From positions 7,998,001 to 8,062,000 of the forward strand of contig NZ_CP109442.1 of assembly GCF_036227205.1 (NCBI RefSeq): a DNA stretch of 64,000 nucleotides. The letters are read 5' to 3'. Position 1 is the stretch's first letter. Each line of letters starts with the position of its first letter. This DNA comes from Amycolatopsis sp. NBC_01480. GTDB lineage: Bacteria > Actinomycetota > Actinomycetes > Mycobacteriales > Pseudonocardiaceae. The notes under the pieces are model-generated. The model made no database searches and was not told the origin of the DNA. It saw only the letters and a program-made list of their open reading frames with translations. The translations under genes and the position numbers were made by a program. Shown here piece after piece: positions 52,220 to 60,035 of this stretch.

Positions 52220-53151
52220 CCGCGTGCGCGAGTTTCCCGGCGCTGGGCACGACCGCCCAGGTCGTCGTGACCGACCCGGGTGTGCTCGACGCGGCGGCCG
52301 AGCTGCTGCGCCGCGAACTCGGCGAGGTCGATCTCGCCTGCAGCCGGTTTCGGCCTGACTCGGAGATCTCGCGGCTGCACCGCGCCGCCGGGCGGCCGGT
52401 CGTGGTCGGCCCCCTGCTCGCGGACGCGCTTGAGGCGGCCCTGCGCGCTGCGCGCCTGACCGATGGCCTGGTCGACCCCACGGTCGGCGCGGCCGTGCGG
52501 GAACTGGGGTACGACCGGGACTTCGCCGCCCTGCCCGAGGATTCCGGCAGTGCGCGGTCCGAAGCCGTGCCCGCGCCCGGCTGGCACCGGGTGATGTTCG
52601 ATCCCGCGACGGCGACCGTGGTCCTGCCGCGGCGGGTCCACCTCGATCTGGGGGCCACGGCGAAGGCGCTGGCCGCGGACCGGGCCGCGGGGGCGATCCA
52701 CCGGACGCTGGGGTGCGGCACGCTGGTCAACCTCGGTGGCGACCTCAGCGTCGCGGGCGCCGCGCCGATCGGCGGCTGGCGCGTCGGCGTCGGGGACGAC
52801 CACGTCACGGCCGCCGACCGGCCCGAAACCACGGTGACGCTGTACGGCGGCGGTCTGGCGACGTCGGGCACGACCCGGCGGCGCTGGCGTCGAGCGGGGG
52901 AGACGGTGCATCACATCGTGGACCCGCGCACCGGCCGCAACCCCGCCGGCCGCTGGCGGACGGTGAGCGTCACCGCACTGTCCTGTGTGGACGCCAACAC
53001 CGCCGCCACGGCCGCGATCGTGCTCGGCGAATCCGCGCCGGGCTGGCTGGCCGCCCGGCGGCTCCCCGCCCGGCTGGTGGCGTCCGACGGCGCGGAGACC
53101 CTGGTCGCCGGCTGGCCGCGCGATGAGCCCGCCGAACCGGCGGTGGCGTGA
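52216..53151 (+). CDS. apbE: FAD:protein FMN transferase (ApbE), copy 1
   Basis: A 311-residue ApbE-family protein that attaches FMN from FAD to Ser/Thr of a target. Seen are ALGTTAQVVV, SRFRPDSEISRLH, HLDLGATAKALAADRAA, VNLGGDLSVAG and the metal/phosphate motif HHIVDPRTGRNPAG. No signal peptide or lipobox, so it probably acts in the cytoplasm or is exported in a folded state with its partner. GTG 52216 overlaps the stop of the small membrane protein. About half the residues match the second copy at 57465 by eye. Confidence 0.9.
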   Translation: MTACASFPALGTTAQVVVTDPGVLDAAAELLRRELGEVDLACSRFRPDSEISRLHRAAGRPVVVGPLLADALEAALRAARLTDGLVDPTVGAAVRELGYDRDFAALPEDSGSARSEAVPAPGWHRVMFDPATATVVLPRRVHLDLGATAKALAADRAAGAIHRTLGCGTLVNLGGDLSVAGAAPIGGWRVGVGDDHVTAADRPETTVTLYGGGLATSGTTRRRWRRAGETVHHIVDPRTGRNPAGRWRTVSVTALSCVDANTAATAAIVLGESAPGWLAARRLPARLVASDGAETLVAGWPRDEPAEPAVA

Positions 53152-53714
53152 TGGGACCGGCGTTGTGGTACTTCAGCCGGGCGACCGGCTTGGTGTCGCT
53201 GGGCTTGTTCACGATCGTCATGGTGCTGGGCGCCCTCGGGGCCGGCCGGTTCGAACGCCGCGGCTGGTCCCGGCTGACCCTGGCCGCGCTCCACCGCAGC
53301 CTCGCACTGACCAGCGTGGTGTTCATCGCGATCCACATCGTCAGCGCGGTGGCCGACAGTTACGTGTCGCTGCACTGGATCGACGTGGTGCTGCCGTTCG
53401 TGTCGTCGTACCAGCCGTTCTGGGTCGGGATCGGCGCGATGGCCGTCGACCTCCTGATCGCCATCGTGGTCACCAGCCTGCTGCGCACCCGGATCTCGTT
53501 CCGGGCCTGGAAAGCGGTGCACTGGCTGGCCTACCTCTGCTGGCCGGTCGCGCTGGTGCACGGGATCGGCATGGCCCAGGCCGACTCGAACCGGGGCTGG
53601 ATCCTGACCTACGAGGTGCTCTGCGTCCTGGCCGTCCTCATCGCCGCCGGCGCGCGGGTGATGACCAGCCATCCCGACACCGAAGCCCGCAAACTCTCCC
53701 CACTCCAGAGGTGA
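53151..53714 (+). CDS. Ferric-reductase-like transmembrane heme protein
   Basis: A 187-residue protein with five to six helices and paired histidines in helices (LAALHRSLALTSVVFIAIHI, then AVHWLAYLCWPVALVHGIGM), the pattern of ferric-reductase/MsrQ-type b-heme membrane domains. It would pass electrons across the membrane. ATG 53151 overlaps the ApbE stop; GTG 53148 possible. Placed between ApbE and a NuoF-like oxidoreductase, it is the membrane step of a flavin-based electron path. Confidence 0.85.
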   Translation: MGPALWYFSRATGLVSLGLFTIVMVLGALGAGRFERRGWSRLTLAALHRSLALTSVVFIAIHIVSAVADSYVSLHWIDVVLPFVSSYQPFWVGIGAMAVDLLIAIVVTSLLRTRISFRAWKAVHWLAYLCWPVALVHGIGMAQADSNRGWILTYEVLCVLAVLIAAGARVMTSHPDTEARKLSPLQR

Positions 53715-53718
53715 TGTG

Positions 53719-54903
53719 ATGACCACGTTCACCCCGATGGCGCGCGCCCTGCCGGCCCGCCGGCTCGGCCTCGCCGGTCACGAACAGGCCCACGGTGTGC
53801 TGCCCCTGGCCGCGTTCGACGGCCGGGAGGGCCGCCGCCGGCTCATCGCCGAAGTCACCGCGGCCGGCCTGCGCGGACGCGGCGGCGGCGGCTTCCCGAC
53901 CGCCCGCAAACTGGCGGCCGTGCGCGGCCGGAGGCCGATCGTCGTCGCCAACGGCTGTGAAGGCGATCCGTTGAGCAGCAAGGACCGGACCCTGCTCGGG
54001 CTCGCCCCGCACCTGGTGCTCGACGGCATCCAGCTGGCCGCGCACGCGGTCGCCGCCACGGAGGCCGTTTTGTGCCTGCACGAGGGCAGCCGCGCCCGGG
54101 CGAGTGTCGAGGGCGCGCTCGCGGAGCGCCGCGCGGACCCGGTGCCGGTCCGGATCGTCGACGTGCCGCCGCGTTACGTCGCGAGCGAGGAGTCCGCGCT
54201 CGTGCACTACCTGACCACCGGCGACGCCCGCCCCACGGGCAAGGAGCCCCGGCCCGCCGAACGCGGCGTCGACCGCCGGCCGACGCTCGTGGACAACGTC
54301 GACACCCTGGCCCAGCTCGCGCTGATCGCCAGGCAGGGGGCCGGCACCTACCGCCGGACCCGGATGGACCTGGTGACGATCAACGGGGCGGTGCGCCAGG
54401 CCGGCGTCCTCGAGGTTCCGCCGGAGACCACCGCCGCCGAGCTGATCGGCTACGCGGGCGGGCCGGCGCGGCCGGTCCAGGCCGTGCTGATGGGCGGCTA
54501 CGGCGGGACGTGGCTCCCGTGGACCGCCGCCACCGCGGCGGGGCCCGCGGTCGGCGCGGCGCCGGGGATCGCCTCGATGCACGTGCTGCCGGCCTCGGCC
54601 TGCGGGCTCGCCTTCACCGCGAAAGTGCTGACCCATCTCGCCGACGAATCCGCGCGCCAGTGCGGTCCGTGCATGTTCGGGCTGCCCGCCATCGCGGCGG
54701 ACCTCACCGGCCTGGTGGCCGGGGACCGGCACACGCTCGGCCGCCTGGAGCGGCGGCTGCCGTTGGTCACCGGCCGGGGCGCGTGCGCCCATCCCGACGG
54801 CGCGGTCCGGCTCGCGGCCAGCGCGTTGCGGGTGTTCGGCCAGGACGTCACCGCGCACCTGCGGGAGCGCCGGTGCACCGCGCACTACGGGGGTTCCCGA
54901 TGA
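53719..54903 (+). CDS. NuoF-like NADH-binding flavoprotein with altered FeS site
   Basis: A 394-residue protein of the NuoF/RnfC-related SLBB family: GLRGRGGGGFPTARK (FMN site) near 50, VVANGCEGDPLSSKDR near 80, an SLBB region about 215-270 and the FeS domain. The usual CxxCxxC is ESARQCGPC, with Ala312 replacing the first Cys and only Cys315, Cys318 and later Cys356 left, so a normal 4Fe cluster is unlikely. It would oxidise NADH and hand electrons to the ferredoxin encoded next, whose start overlaps its stop. Confidence 0.85.
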   Translation: MTTFTPMARALPARRLGLAGHEQAHGVLPLAAFDGREGRRRLIAEVTAAGLRGRGGGGFPTARKLAAVRGRRPIVVANGCEGDPLSSKDRTLLGLAPHLVLDGIQLAAHAVAATEAVLCLHEGSRARASVEGALAERRADPVPVRIVDVPPRYVASEESALVHYLTTGDARPTGKEPRPAERGVDRRPTLVDNVDTLAQLALIARQGAGTYRRTRMDLVTINGAVRQAGVLEVPPETTAAELIGYAGGPARPVQAVLMGGYGGTWLPWTAATAAGPAVGAAPGIASMHVLPASACGLAFTAKVLTHLADESARQCGPCMFGLPAIAADLTGLVAGDRHTLGRLERRLPLVTGRGACAHPDGAVRLAASALRVFGQDVTAHLRERRCTAHYGGSR

Positions 54904-55121
54904 CGAAGTCACGCACGCTGCTGCGGATTGACCCGATCGGGTGCCGGGCCCACGGGTTGTGCGCCGAGGGACTGCCGGAGCTGATCCACCTCGACGAATG
55001 GGGCTACCCCGTGCTTCGCGGCGATGAGGTGCCCCCGTCTCTGGTGGCCGAAGCGCGCCGCGCGGCCGCTGCCTGCCCGACCCTGGCGATGCGTCTGCGC
55101 AGGGACCCGGCCGGGCAGTGA
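54900..55121 (+). CDS. CxxHxxC ferredoxin
   Basis: A 73-residue ferredoxin with Cys15-RAHGL-Cys21 and Cys59-Pro60; His18 replaces the second cysteine, as in P450-type [3Fe-4S] ferredoxins. No P450 is near; its partner is more likely the overlapping NuoF-like protein and the ferric-reductase-like heme protein. A similar ferredoxin is at 19528. Confidence 0.85.
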   Translation: MTKSRTLLRIDPIGCRAHGLCAEGLPELIHLDEWGYPVLRGDEVPPSLVAEARRAAAACPTLAMRLRRDPAGQ

Positions 55122-55804
55122 CAATGGCGGGCATGGACGGCGACGCGGTACCGGCCAGGCTGCTGCTGGTCGAGGACGAACGCGAGCTGAGCGACATGCT
55201 CACGAGACTGCTGGCCGCCGAAGGCTACGTGGTCGACGTCGCCGCGGACGGGCAGCGCGGCCTGCACTACGGGCTCACCCGCGCCTACGACGTCGTCGTC
55301 CTCGACCGCGGCCTGCCCGCCATCGAGGGCCTCGACCTGCTCGCCCGGTGGCGAAGCCGCGGGATGACCGCCCCGGTGCTGGTGCTGTCCGCGCTGGGCA
55401 ACCCCACCGACCGGGTCGCGGGCCTCGACGCGGGCGCGGAGGACTACCTCGCCAAGCCGTTTCATCTCGAGGAGCTGTTCGCGCGCCTGCGATCGCTGCG
55501 GCGCAGGCACCTCGACACGGCCCGGGTGCTGCCGCTGCCCGGCGGCTCCCTGGACATCGACAGCAGGCTGGCCACCATCGACGACCGCCCGGTCTCCTTG
55601 TCCGAGCGGGAATGCGCGCTGCTGGCCACCCTGGCCGCGCGGCCGGCCCAGGTGTTCACCCGGAGTGATCTGCAGGCGCTCGTGTTCGACGACGCCGGTC
55701 CGGAAGTGGTCGAGACCTACGTGCACTACCTGCGGCGCAAGCTCGGCTCCGGCGTTGTCCTGACCGTGCGCGGCCGCGGGTACCAGCTCGGCGTCGCCAG
55801 GTGA
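55118..55804 (+). CDS. OmpR-family response regulator
   Basis: A 228-residue regulator: receiver domain with acidic pair Glu19-Asp20, phospho-acceptor Asp63 (VVVLDRGLPA), Thr/Ser in VLSALG and Lys in DYLAKPFHLEEL. A winged-helix domain follows, with SLSERECALLATLAARPAQV and VVETYVHYLRRKL plus VRGRGYQLG. GTG 55118 overlaps the ferredoxin stop; ATGs at 55124 and 55133 are alternatives. Its overlap with the histidine kinase downstream shows a cognate pair. It is the best candidate to bind the tandem repeats at 51875, 57046 and 59260. Confidence 0.92.
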   Translation: MTMAGMDGDAVPARLLLVEDERELSDMLTRLLAAEGYVVDVAADGQRGLHYGLTRAYDVVVLDRGLPAIEGLDLLARWRSRGMTAPVLVLSALGNPTDRVAGLDAGAEDYLAKPFHLEELFARLRSLRRRHLDTARVLPLPGGSLDIDSRLATIDDRPVSLSERECALLATLAARPAQVFTRSDLQALVFDDAGPEVVETYVHYLRRKLGSGVVLTVRGRGYQLGVAR

Positions 55805-57024
55805 GGTCCGCTGACGAAACCTCGTTGCGCCGCACCGCTTTCCGGGTGGGCGCGCAGACCACCCTGGCTGTCGCCATCACCGTGCTCGTCCTCGGCGCCA
55901 TCTCCGTGCTGATGGTGCTGCGCAGCCAGAAGTCCGTGGACGACGACGCGATCTCCGCCGCGCTGGCCAACGCCGACGACGTCGTCGATCCGCCGGCCGG
56001 GACCTGGCTGCTGATCCTGCACCAGGGCGGCGTGACGGTGAGCCCGGGCCTGCCGCCGGGCGCAGCCGACGAGCCGCAGCTCAGCCGGAGCGCCGCCGGC
56101 GGGACCTCGGTGACCGAGGACCGGTCGGTGAAAGGCCGCGAGTACCGCGTGCGCACGGATCCGCGCCCCGGCGGCGGCGCGGCCCAGGTCGTCCTGGATC
56201 TCACCCGGGACCACGTCCAGCGCACCAAACTCATCGAGGCCCTCATGCTCGTCGGCGCGGCGGGCCTGCTGCCCGCCGCCGGCATCGGCGTCTGGCTCGG
56301 CCGCCGGGCGGTGGTGCCGATGGCCGGCGTGCTGGTCCGCCAGCGCCGTTTCGTCGCCGACGCCGGGCACGAGCTGCGCACCCCGGTCACCCTGCTGAGC
56401 ACCAGGGCCCAGCTGATCCAGCGAGCCCTGCGCACCGGCACCGACGTCACCGACGACGTGGACAAACTCGTCCGGGACGCCGACCACCTCGCCGCCATCC
56501 TCGACGACCTGCTCATCGCCGCCGACCCACGCGAGAAAGCCGCACCCGAACCTGTCGACCTGGCCGACGTCGCAGCTCGGGTGACGGACGCCGCGAGCGC
56601 CGAAGCCCAGGCCCACCGGATCCGGATCACCGTCCATTCGGGCGGCCCCACCGAGGTACGCGGCTCCGGCACCAGCCTGAGCCGGGCGGTCACCGCGCTG
56701 GTGGACAACGCCGTCCGCCACGCGCGCAGCGAGGTGGTGCTCACGGTGAGCACCACCCGGCGCCGCGCGGAACTCGACATCTCCGACGACGGGCCCGGCA
56801 TCGACCCGGACATCCTGCCCAGCCTCTTCGACCGCTTCGCCACCGCTCCGGCCGATCGCCAGACCGGCGTCCGCCGCCGGTACGGGCTCGGCCTCGCCCT
56901 GGTCAGCGAGATCGCCGCCCGGCACGGCGGGTCCATCACCGCCACCAACACCGGCCACGGCGCCCGGTTCCGGCTGAGCCTGCCGGCGGCTCCGGAAAGG
57001 TCCCCGGATTCCGGATCGTCCTGA
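55801..57024 (+). CDS. Sensor histidine kinase
   Basis: A 407-residue kinase with a first helix about 20-40, an extracytosolic sensor of about 115 residues, a second helix near 150-170, H box FVADAGHELRTPVTLL with His190, N box ALVDNAVRHARSE, G1 DDGPGIDPD and G2 GLGLALVSEIAARHGG. GTG 55801 overlaps the response-regulator stop. The sensor has no recognised domain; it may monitor the redox or flavin state of the envelope system around it. Confidence 0.92.
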   Translation: MRSADETSLRRTAFRVGAQTTLAVAITVLVLGAISVLMVLRSQKSVDDDAISAALANADDVVDPPAGTWLLILHQGGVTVSPGLPPGAADEPQLSRSAAGGTSVTEDRSVKGREYRVRTDPRPGGGAAQVVLDLTRDHVQRTKLIEALMLVGAAGLLPAAGIGVWLGRRAVVPMAGVLVRQRRFVADAGHELRTPVTLLSTRAQLIQRALRTGTDVTDDVDKLVRDADHLAAILDDLLIAADPREKAAPEPVDLADVAARVTDAASAEAQAHRIRITVHSGGPTEVRGSGTSLSRAVTALVDNAVRHARSEVVLTVSTTRRRAELDISDDGPGIDPDILPSLFDRFATAPADRQTGVRRRYGLGLALVSEIAARHGGSITATNTGHGARFRLSLPAAPERSPDSGSS

Positions 57025-57045
57025 CTGGCCGGGAAAACCGCACTG

Positions 57046-57081
57046 TTCCCAGGAATCCCCAAGAACTCGCGGCCAGACTGG
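57046..57081 (+). promoter_or_regulatory. Shared redox-cluster promoter, site 2
   Basis: TTCCCAGGAATCCCCAAGAA at 57046-57065 holds two CCCARGAA half-sites with a 10-base period. CAGACT (57074-57079) is the -10-like box, at the same distance as in sites 1 and 3. It lies 35 bases before the 57115 start; the preceding ACTG is also shared with site 1. Confidence 0.65.
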
Positions 57082-57114
57082 CGACCGCCGACCGACTACG
57101 GAGGGATTTCCGCC

Positions 57115-57468
57115 ATGAGCCGTTCGCCCCGCCGCCGGGCCGTCCTGCGCGATCAGGCGCGTCGACGCGCTGCCATCACCCATCGCTGGACGGTGGCGGC
57201 CGGCAGCGCCTTGACCGTCGTCTTCGGGGTCACGCTGTCGCAGCACGCCGCCGCCACGACCGCGCCGGTCCAGCCCGGCCCCGCGACGCCGTCCCAACCG
57301 GCGACCAGCGGGCCGCCGGCCGCGCCGGAGTCCACATCGGACTCGGCCGCGACGTCTTCCCCCAGCACCACACCGTCCGCGGCGCCGACCCGGACGCCGA
57401 CCCTGCAACCACCGGTACAGCCTCCCGTCGCCACCAGCCGGAGGGCCGCGAAGTCCGGCGGCTCGTGA
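57115..57468 (+). CDS. Small Ser/Thr/Pro-rich membrane-anchored protein preceding ApbE (second copy)
   Basis: A 117-residue protein built like the one at 51938: basic start (RRRAVLRDQARRRAAITHR), one membrane helix about 26-44 and an outside tail rich in Ser, Thr, Pro and Ala (ESTSDSAATSSPSTTPSAAP). No known domain. Stop overlaps the second ApbE gene. Whether one of its Ser/Thr residues carries FMN is open. Confidence 0.6.
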   Translation: MSRSPRRRAVLRDQARRRAAITHRWTVAAGSALTVVFGVTLSQHAAATTAPVQPGPATPSQPATSGPPAAPESTSDSAATSSPSTTPSAAPTRTPTLQPPVQPPVATSRRAAKSGGS

Positions 57469-58385
57469 ACCCCCGTGCCGGGTCCAGGAGGTTCCGGGCG
57501 ATCGGGACGACCGCCGAGATCGTGGTCACCGATCCGTCCCGAATGGACATCGCCGAGCGCGTCCTGCGCGAGGAACTGTGCGCGATCGACGAGGCCTGCA
57601 GCCGGTTCCGGGCCGACTCGGAGATTTCGCGGCTCCACGAGCGGGCCGGTGCCGCGGCCGGGATCAGCCCGCTGCTGACCGAGGCGCTGTCCGTGGCGTT
57701 GCGTGCCGCGGACCTGACCGGCGGCCTCGTCGACCCCACGGTCGGCCGGGCGGTCCGGGACCTCGGTTATGACCGGGACTTCGACCGGCTGGACCGGGAC
57801 GGCACGGCCCCGGCCGTGCCCCCGGCGCCGGTGCCGGGCTGGTGGCGGATCCGGCTGGACGCCGAACGGCACGAGGTCGTGCTGCCCCGCGGCGTGCTGC
57901 TGGATCTCGGCGCCACGGCCAAGGCCTGGGCGGCCGACCGTGCCGCGGCCCGTGCCGCGGACGCCACCGGCTGCGGCGTGCTGGTCGGCCTCGGCGGGGA
58001 TATCGCCGTCGCGGGCCGATCCCCGAGGCACGGCTGGGGAATCTCCGTCGGCGATGACCACGCCCGCACCGATCCCGAGTGTGATCCGGCTGTCGCCATC
58101 AGCTGCGGCGGGCTCGCCACCTCGAGCACCACCTGCCGCGCCTGGCAGCGAGCCGGCCGGGCGGTGCACCACATCGTCGATCCCCGCACGGGAGACATCC
58201 CCGAGCGGGTGTGGCGCACCGTCAGTGTCACGGCGGCCACCTGCGTCGATGCCAACAGCGCGACCACCGCGGCGATCGTGCTCGGCCACCAGGCGATCGA
58301 CTGGCTCACCGAGCACCGCCTGCCGGCCCGGCTGGTCTCGGTGGACGGCCGGGTGCGCACCGTCGCGGGCTGGCCCGCGGACTGA
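57465..58385 (+). CDS. apbE: FAD:protein FMN transferase (ApbE), copy 2
   Basis: A 306-residue ApbE homologue with the same motif order as copy 1: AIGTTAEIVV, SRFRADSEISRLH, LLDLGATAKAWAADRAA, LGGDIAVAG and HHIVDPRTGDIPE. No signal peptide. Starts at GTG 57465 inside the stop of the small membrane protein gene. Two ApbE genes each tied to its own small tail protein suggest dedicated enzyme-substrate pairs, probably from duplication of a two-gene cassette. Confidence 0.9.
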   Translation: MNPRAGSRRFRAIGTTAEIVVTDPSRMDIAERVLREELCAIDEACSRFRADSEISRLHERAGAAAGISPLLTEALSVALRAADLTGGLVDPTVGRAVRDLGYDRDFDRLDRDGTAPAVPPAPVPGWWRIRLDAERHEVVLPRGVLLDLGATAKAWAADRAAARAADATGCGVLVGLGGDIAVAGRSPRHGWGISVGDDHARTDPECDPAVAISCGGLATSSTTCRAWQRAGRAVHHIVDPRTGDIPERVWRTVSVTAATCVDANSATTAAIVLGHQAIDWLTEHRLPARLVSVDGRVRTVAGWPAD

Positions 58386-58440
58386 ACCTCGGCGGCCGCG
58401 GGCTTCGCTCAGGTGCGGGCCGTCTCAGGTGCGGGTCGTC

Positions 58441-59169
58441 TCAAGTGCGGGCAGTGGCGTGCCGTGGTGAGCTGTGGTGGTTGTGCTGCAGGCCGCCGTT
58501 CGTCCACGCCGTGGAACCGCCGAGCAGGACCGCACCGGTGACGGCGGCGGCGACCAGTGTGGTGAGCACCACCGCGGCCCGCGACGGCCGTCCCGGCACC
58601 CGCTCGCCGCCGGCGCGCGGGGCGGTGATGATGCGCATCGCGGGGACCAGCCGGGCCGGCAGGTGCAGCCCCGTCACGACCGCCCAGACGAGGAAGGTGC
58701 CCTGGTGGATGCTGACCGCGCTGATGTCCTGACCGAACACGGTGATCAGCGCGGTCCGGCTCGGGACCGGCCCGAGCGCGACGAGCGCGAGCCCGGACCC
58801 CAGGACGGCGAGGGTGAACAGCACGACCAGCGGTCCCAGCAGCCGCAGCGGCATCGGCGGGGGACCGGCTCGCCGGTAGGCCGGGCGCTTGCGGTAGTAC
58901 CCGATGACGCGCCAGCCGGTGGTCGCGGTTTTCAGCAGGGCCGGGGGAACCAGCAGGGCGCCGACGACGATGTGCCAGCCGATGAGCCCGTCGAGGTTGA
59001 GCAGGCTGGCCAGTTCGGCGAGGAACAGGGCGAGCAGGAGGACGCCGGTCCACGCGGTCAGCCGGGCGTTGCCGGCCGGGCCGCCGGTGCGGGGCAGAAC
59101 CGGGTCGGCGCGGCGTTCGCGGCCGGTGGCCTCGGCGAGCGTGCCGGCCGCCCAGTGCTCCAGTTTCAC
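58441..59169 (-). CDS. Cytochrome b-type membrane protein (DUF4405/b561-like)
   Basis: A 242-residue protein with about five helices. Histidines placed as b-heme ligands are in GLIGWHIVVGALLV and SIHQGTFLVWAVVTGLHLPA; the tail after the last helix ends in a His-containing stretch (LQHNHHSSPRH). GTG 59169 follows AAGGGAGAAG. It is convergent with ApbE copy 2 and carries the same promoter pattern (site 3), so it probably belongs to the redox cluster as a second membrane electron carrier. Confidence 0.75.
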   Translation of the reverse strand: MKLEHWAAGTLAEATGRERRADPVLPRTGGPAGNARLTAWTGVLLLALFLAELASLLNLDGLIGWHIVVGALLVPPALLKTATTGWRVIGYYRKRPAYRRAGPPPMPLRLLGPLVVLFTLAVLGSGLALVALGPVPSRTALITVFGQDISAVSIHQGTFLVWAVVTGLHLPARLVPAMRIITAPRAGGERVPGRPSRAAVVLTTLVAAAVTGAVLLGGSTAWTNGGLQHNHHSSPRHATART

Positions 59170-59224
59170 GGCGACTTCTCCCTTGTCCGGTGCCACCATC
59201 CCGCCGGCCAGGGGCCGGTGAACC

Positions 59225-59260
59225 CCAGTGTCGCCGGGCAGTCTTGGGACTTCCTGGGAA
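59225..59260 (-). promoter_or_regulatory. Shared redox-cluster promoter, site 3 (minus strand)
   Basis: Read on the minus strand from 59260: TTCCCAGGAAGTCCCAAGAC, a tandem of CCCAGGAA and CCCAAGAC with 10-base period. GACACT follows at 59232-59227 as -10-like box and then GG. Distance from repeat to box equals that of sites 1 and 2. Drives the cytochrome b-like gene at 59169. Confidence 0.65.
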
Positions 59261-59311
59261 GTCCGGCGCCCGCGCCGGGCCGGGGCGTGCCCGAGGTCAC
59301 ACCTCACGTCC

Positions 59312-59338
59312 GGAACCGGGGACCGCTCCGCAGCGACT
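59312..59338 (+). promoter_or_regulatory. ECF-type promoter of the sigma factor gene
   Basis: GGAACC (59312-59317), 16 bases, CGACT (59334-59338), a -35/-10 pair of the GGAAC class used by ECF sigma factors, 64 bases before the sigma start. The matching element at 60934 shares CCGCAGCGACT. Indicates autoregulation. Confidence 0.65.
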
Positions 59339-59401
59339 ACCGACGTCGGCCGGAAGGTCATCGGATACCGCAGCGAAAGGTGCCGGCATGAGAACTGCGC
59401 C

Positions 59402-59983
59402 ATGGACGAGCTGACCCGCCTCGCGGTCGCCGCGCGCCACGGCGACCCGCAGGCGATGGGCGCCTTCATCGCGGCCGGGCAACGGCAGGTGCGATCGTTG
59501 TGCGCGTACCTGGTGGACGAGGTCTCCGCGGACGATCTGGCCCAGGAGACCTATCTGCGGGTCTTCCGCGCGTTGCCGGCCTTCCGGCAGGAGTCCTCCG
59601 CCCGCACCTGGCTGCTGGCCATCGCGCGGCGCGTGTGCATGGACGAGCTGCGGCTGCGGACCCGCCGCCGCCGGCAGGAGACACTGGTGGCCGGGCCCGC
59701 GGACGCCGAGCCGGACCGGTCCCGGGACACCGACCAGGTCGAGGTCCGGGAAGTGCTCGGCCACCTGCCGCCGGCCCGCCGGGACGCTTTTGTGCTCACC
59801 CAGATGCTCGGGCTGTCCTATGAGGACGCCGCGCGGATCTGCGAGTGCCCGGTCGGCACCATCCGCTCCCGGGTGGCCAGGGCCCGCGTGGATCTCATCG
59901 AAGCCCTCGGCCTGGTAGCGGGCGCAGACGGAAGGCACAGCGCACGAACCGCGTCGAGGATCCGACCGGACGGCAGGCAATGA
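59402..59983 (+). CDS. ECF RNA polymerase sigma factor
   Basis: A 193-residue ECF sigma factor. Region 2 contains DDLAQETYLRVFRALPAF and WLLAIARRVCMDELR; region 4 contains LPPARRDAFVLTQMLGLSYE and ICECPVGTIRSRVARARVDL. ATG 59402. The next gene encodes its zinc-binding anti-sigma factor, and a GGAAC/CGACT promoter lies upstream of both this gene and the aquaporin gene. Confidence 0.93.
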   Translation: MDELTRLAVAARHGDPQAMGAFIAAGQRQVRSLCAYLVDEVSADDLAQETYLRVFRALPAFRQESSARTWLLAIARRVCMDELRLRTRRRRQETLVAGPADAEPDRSRDTDQVEVREVLGHLPPARRDAFVLTQMLGLSYEDAARICECPVGTIRSRVARARVDLIEALGLVAGADGRHSARTASRIRPDGRQ

Positions 59984-60035
59984 CCGGGATGGGCCCGTCG
60001 CCATCCACGCGGTGGCGGGGGAAGGGTTGGTACCA

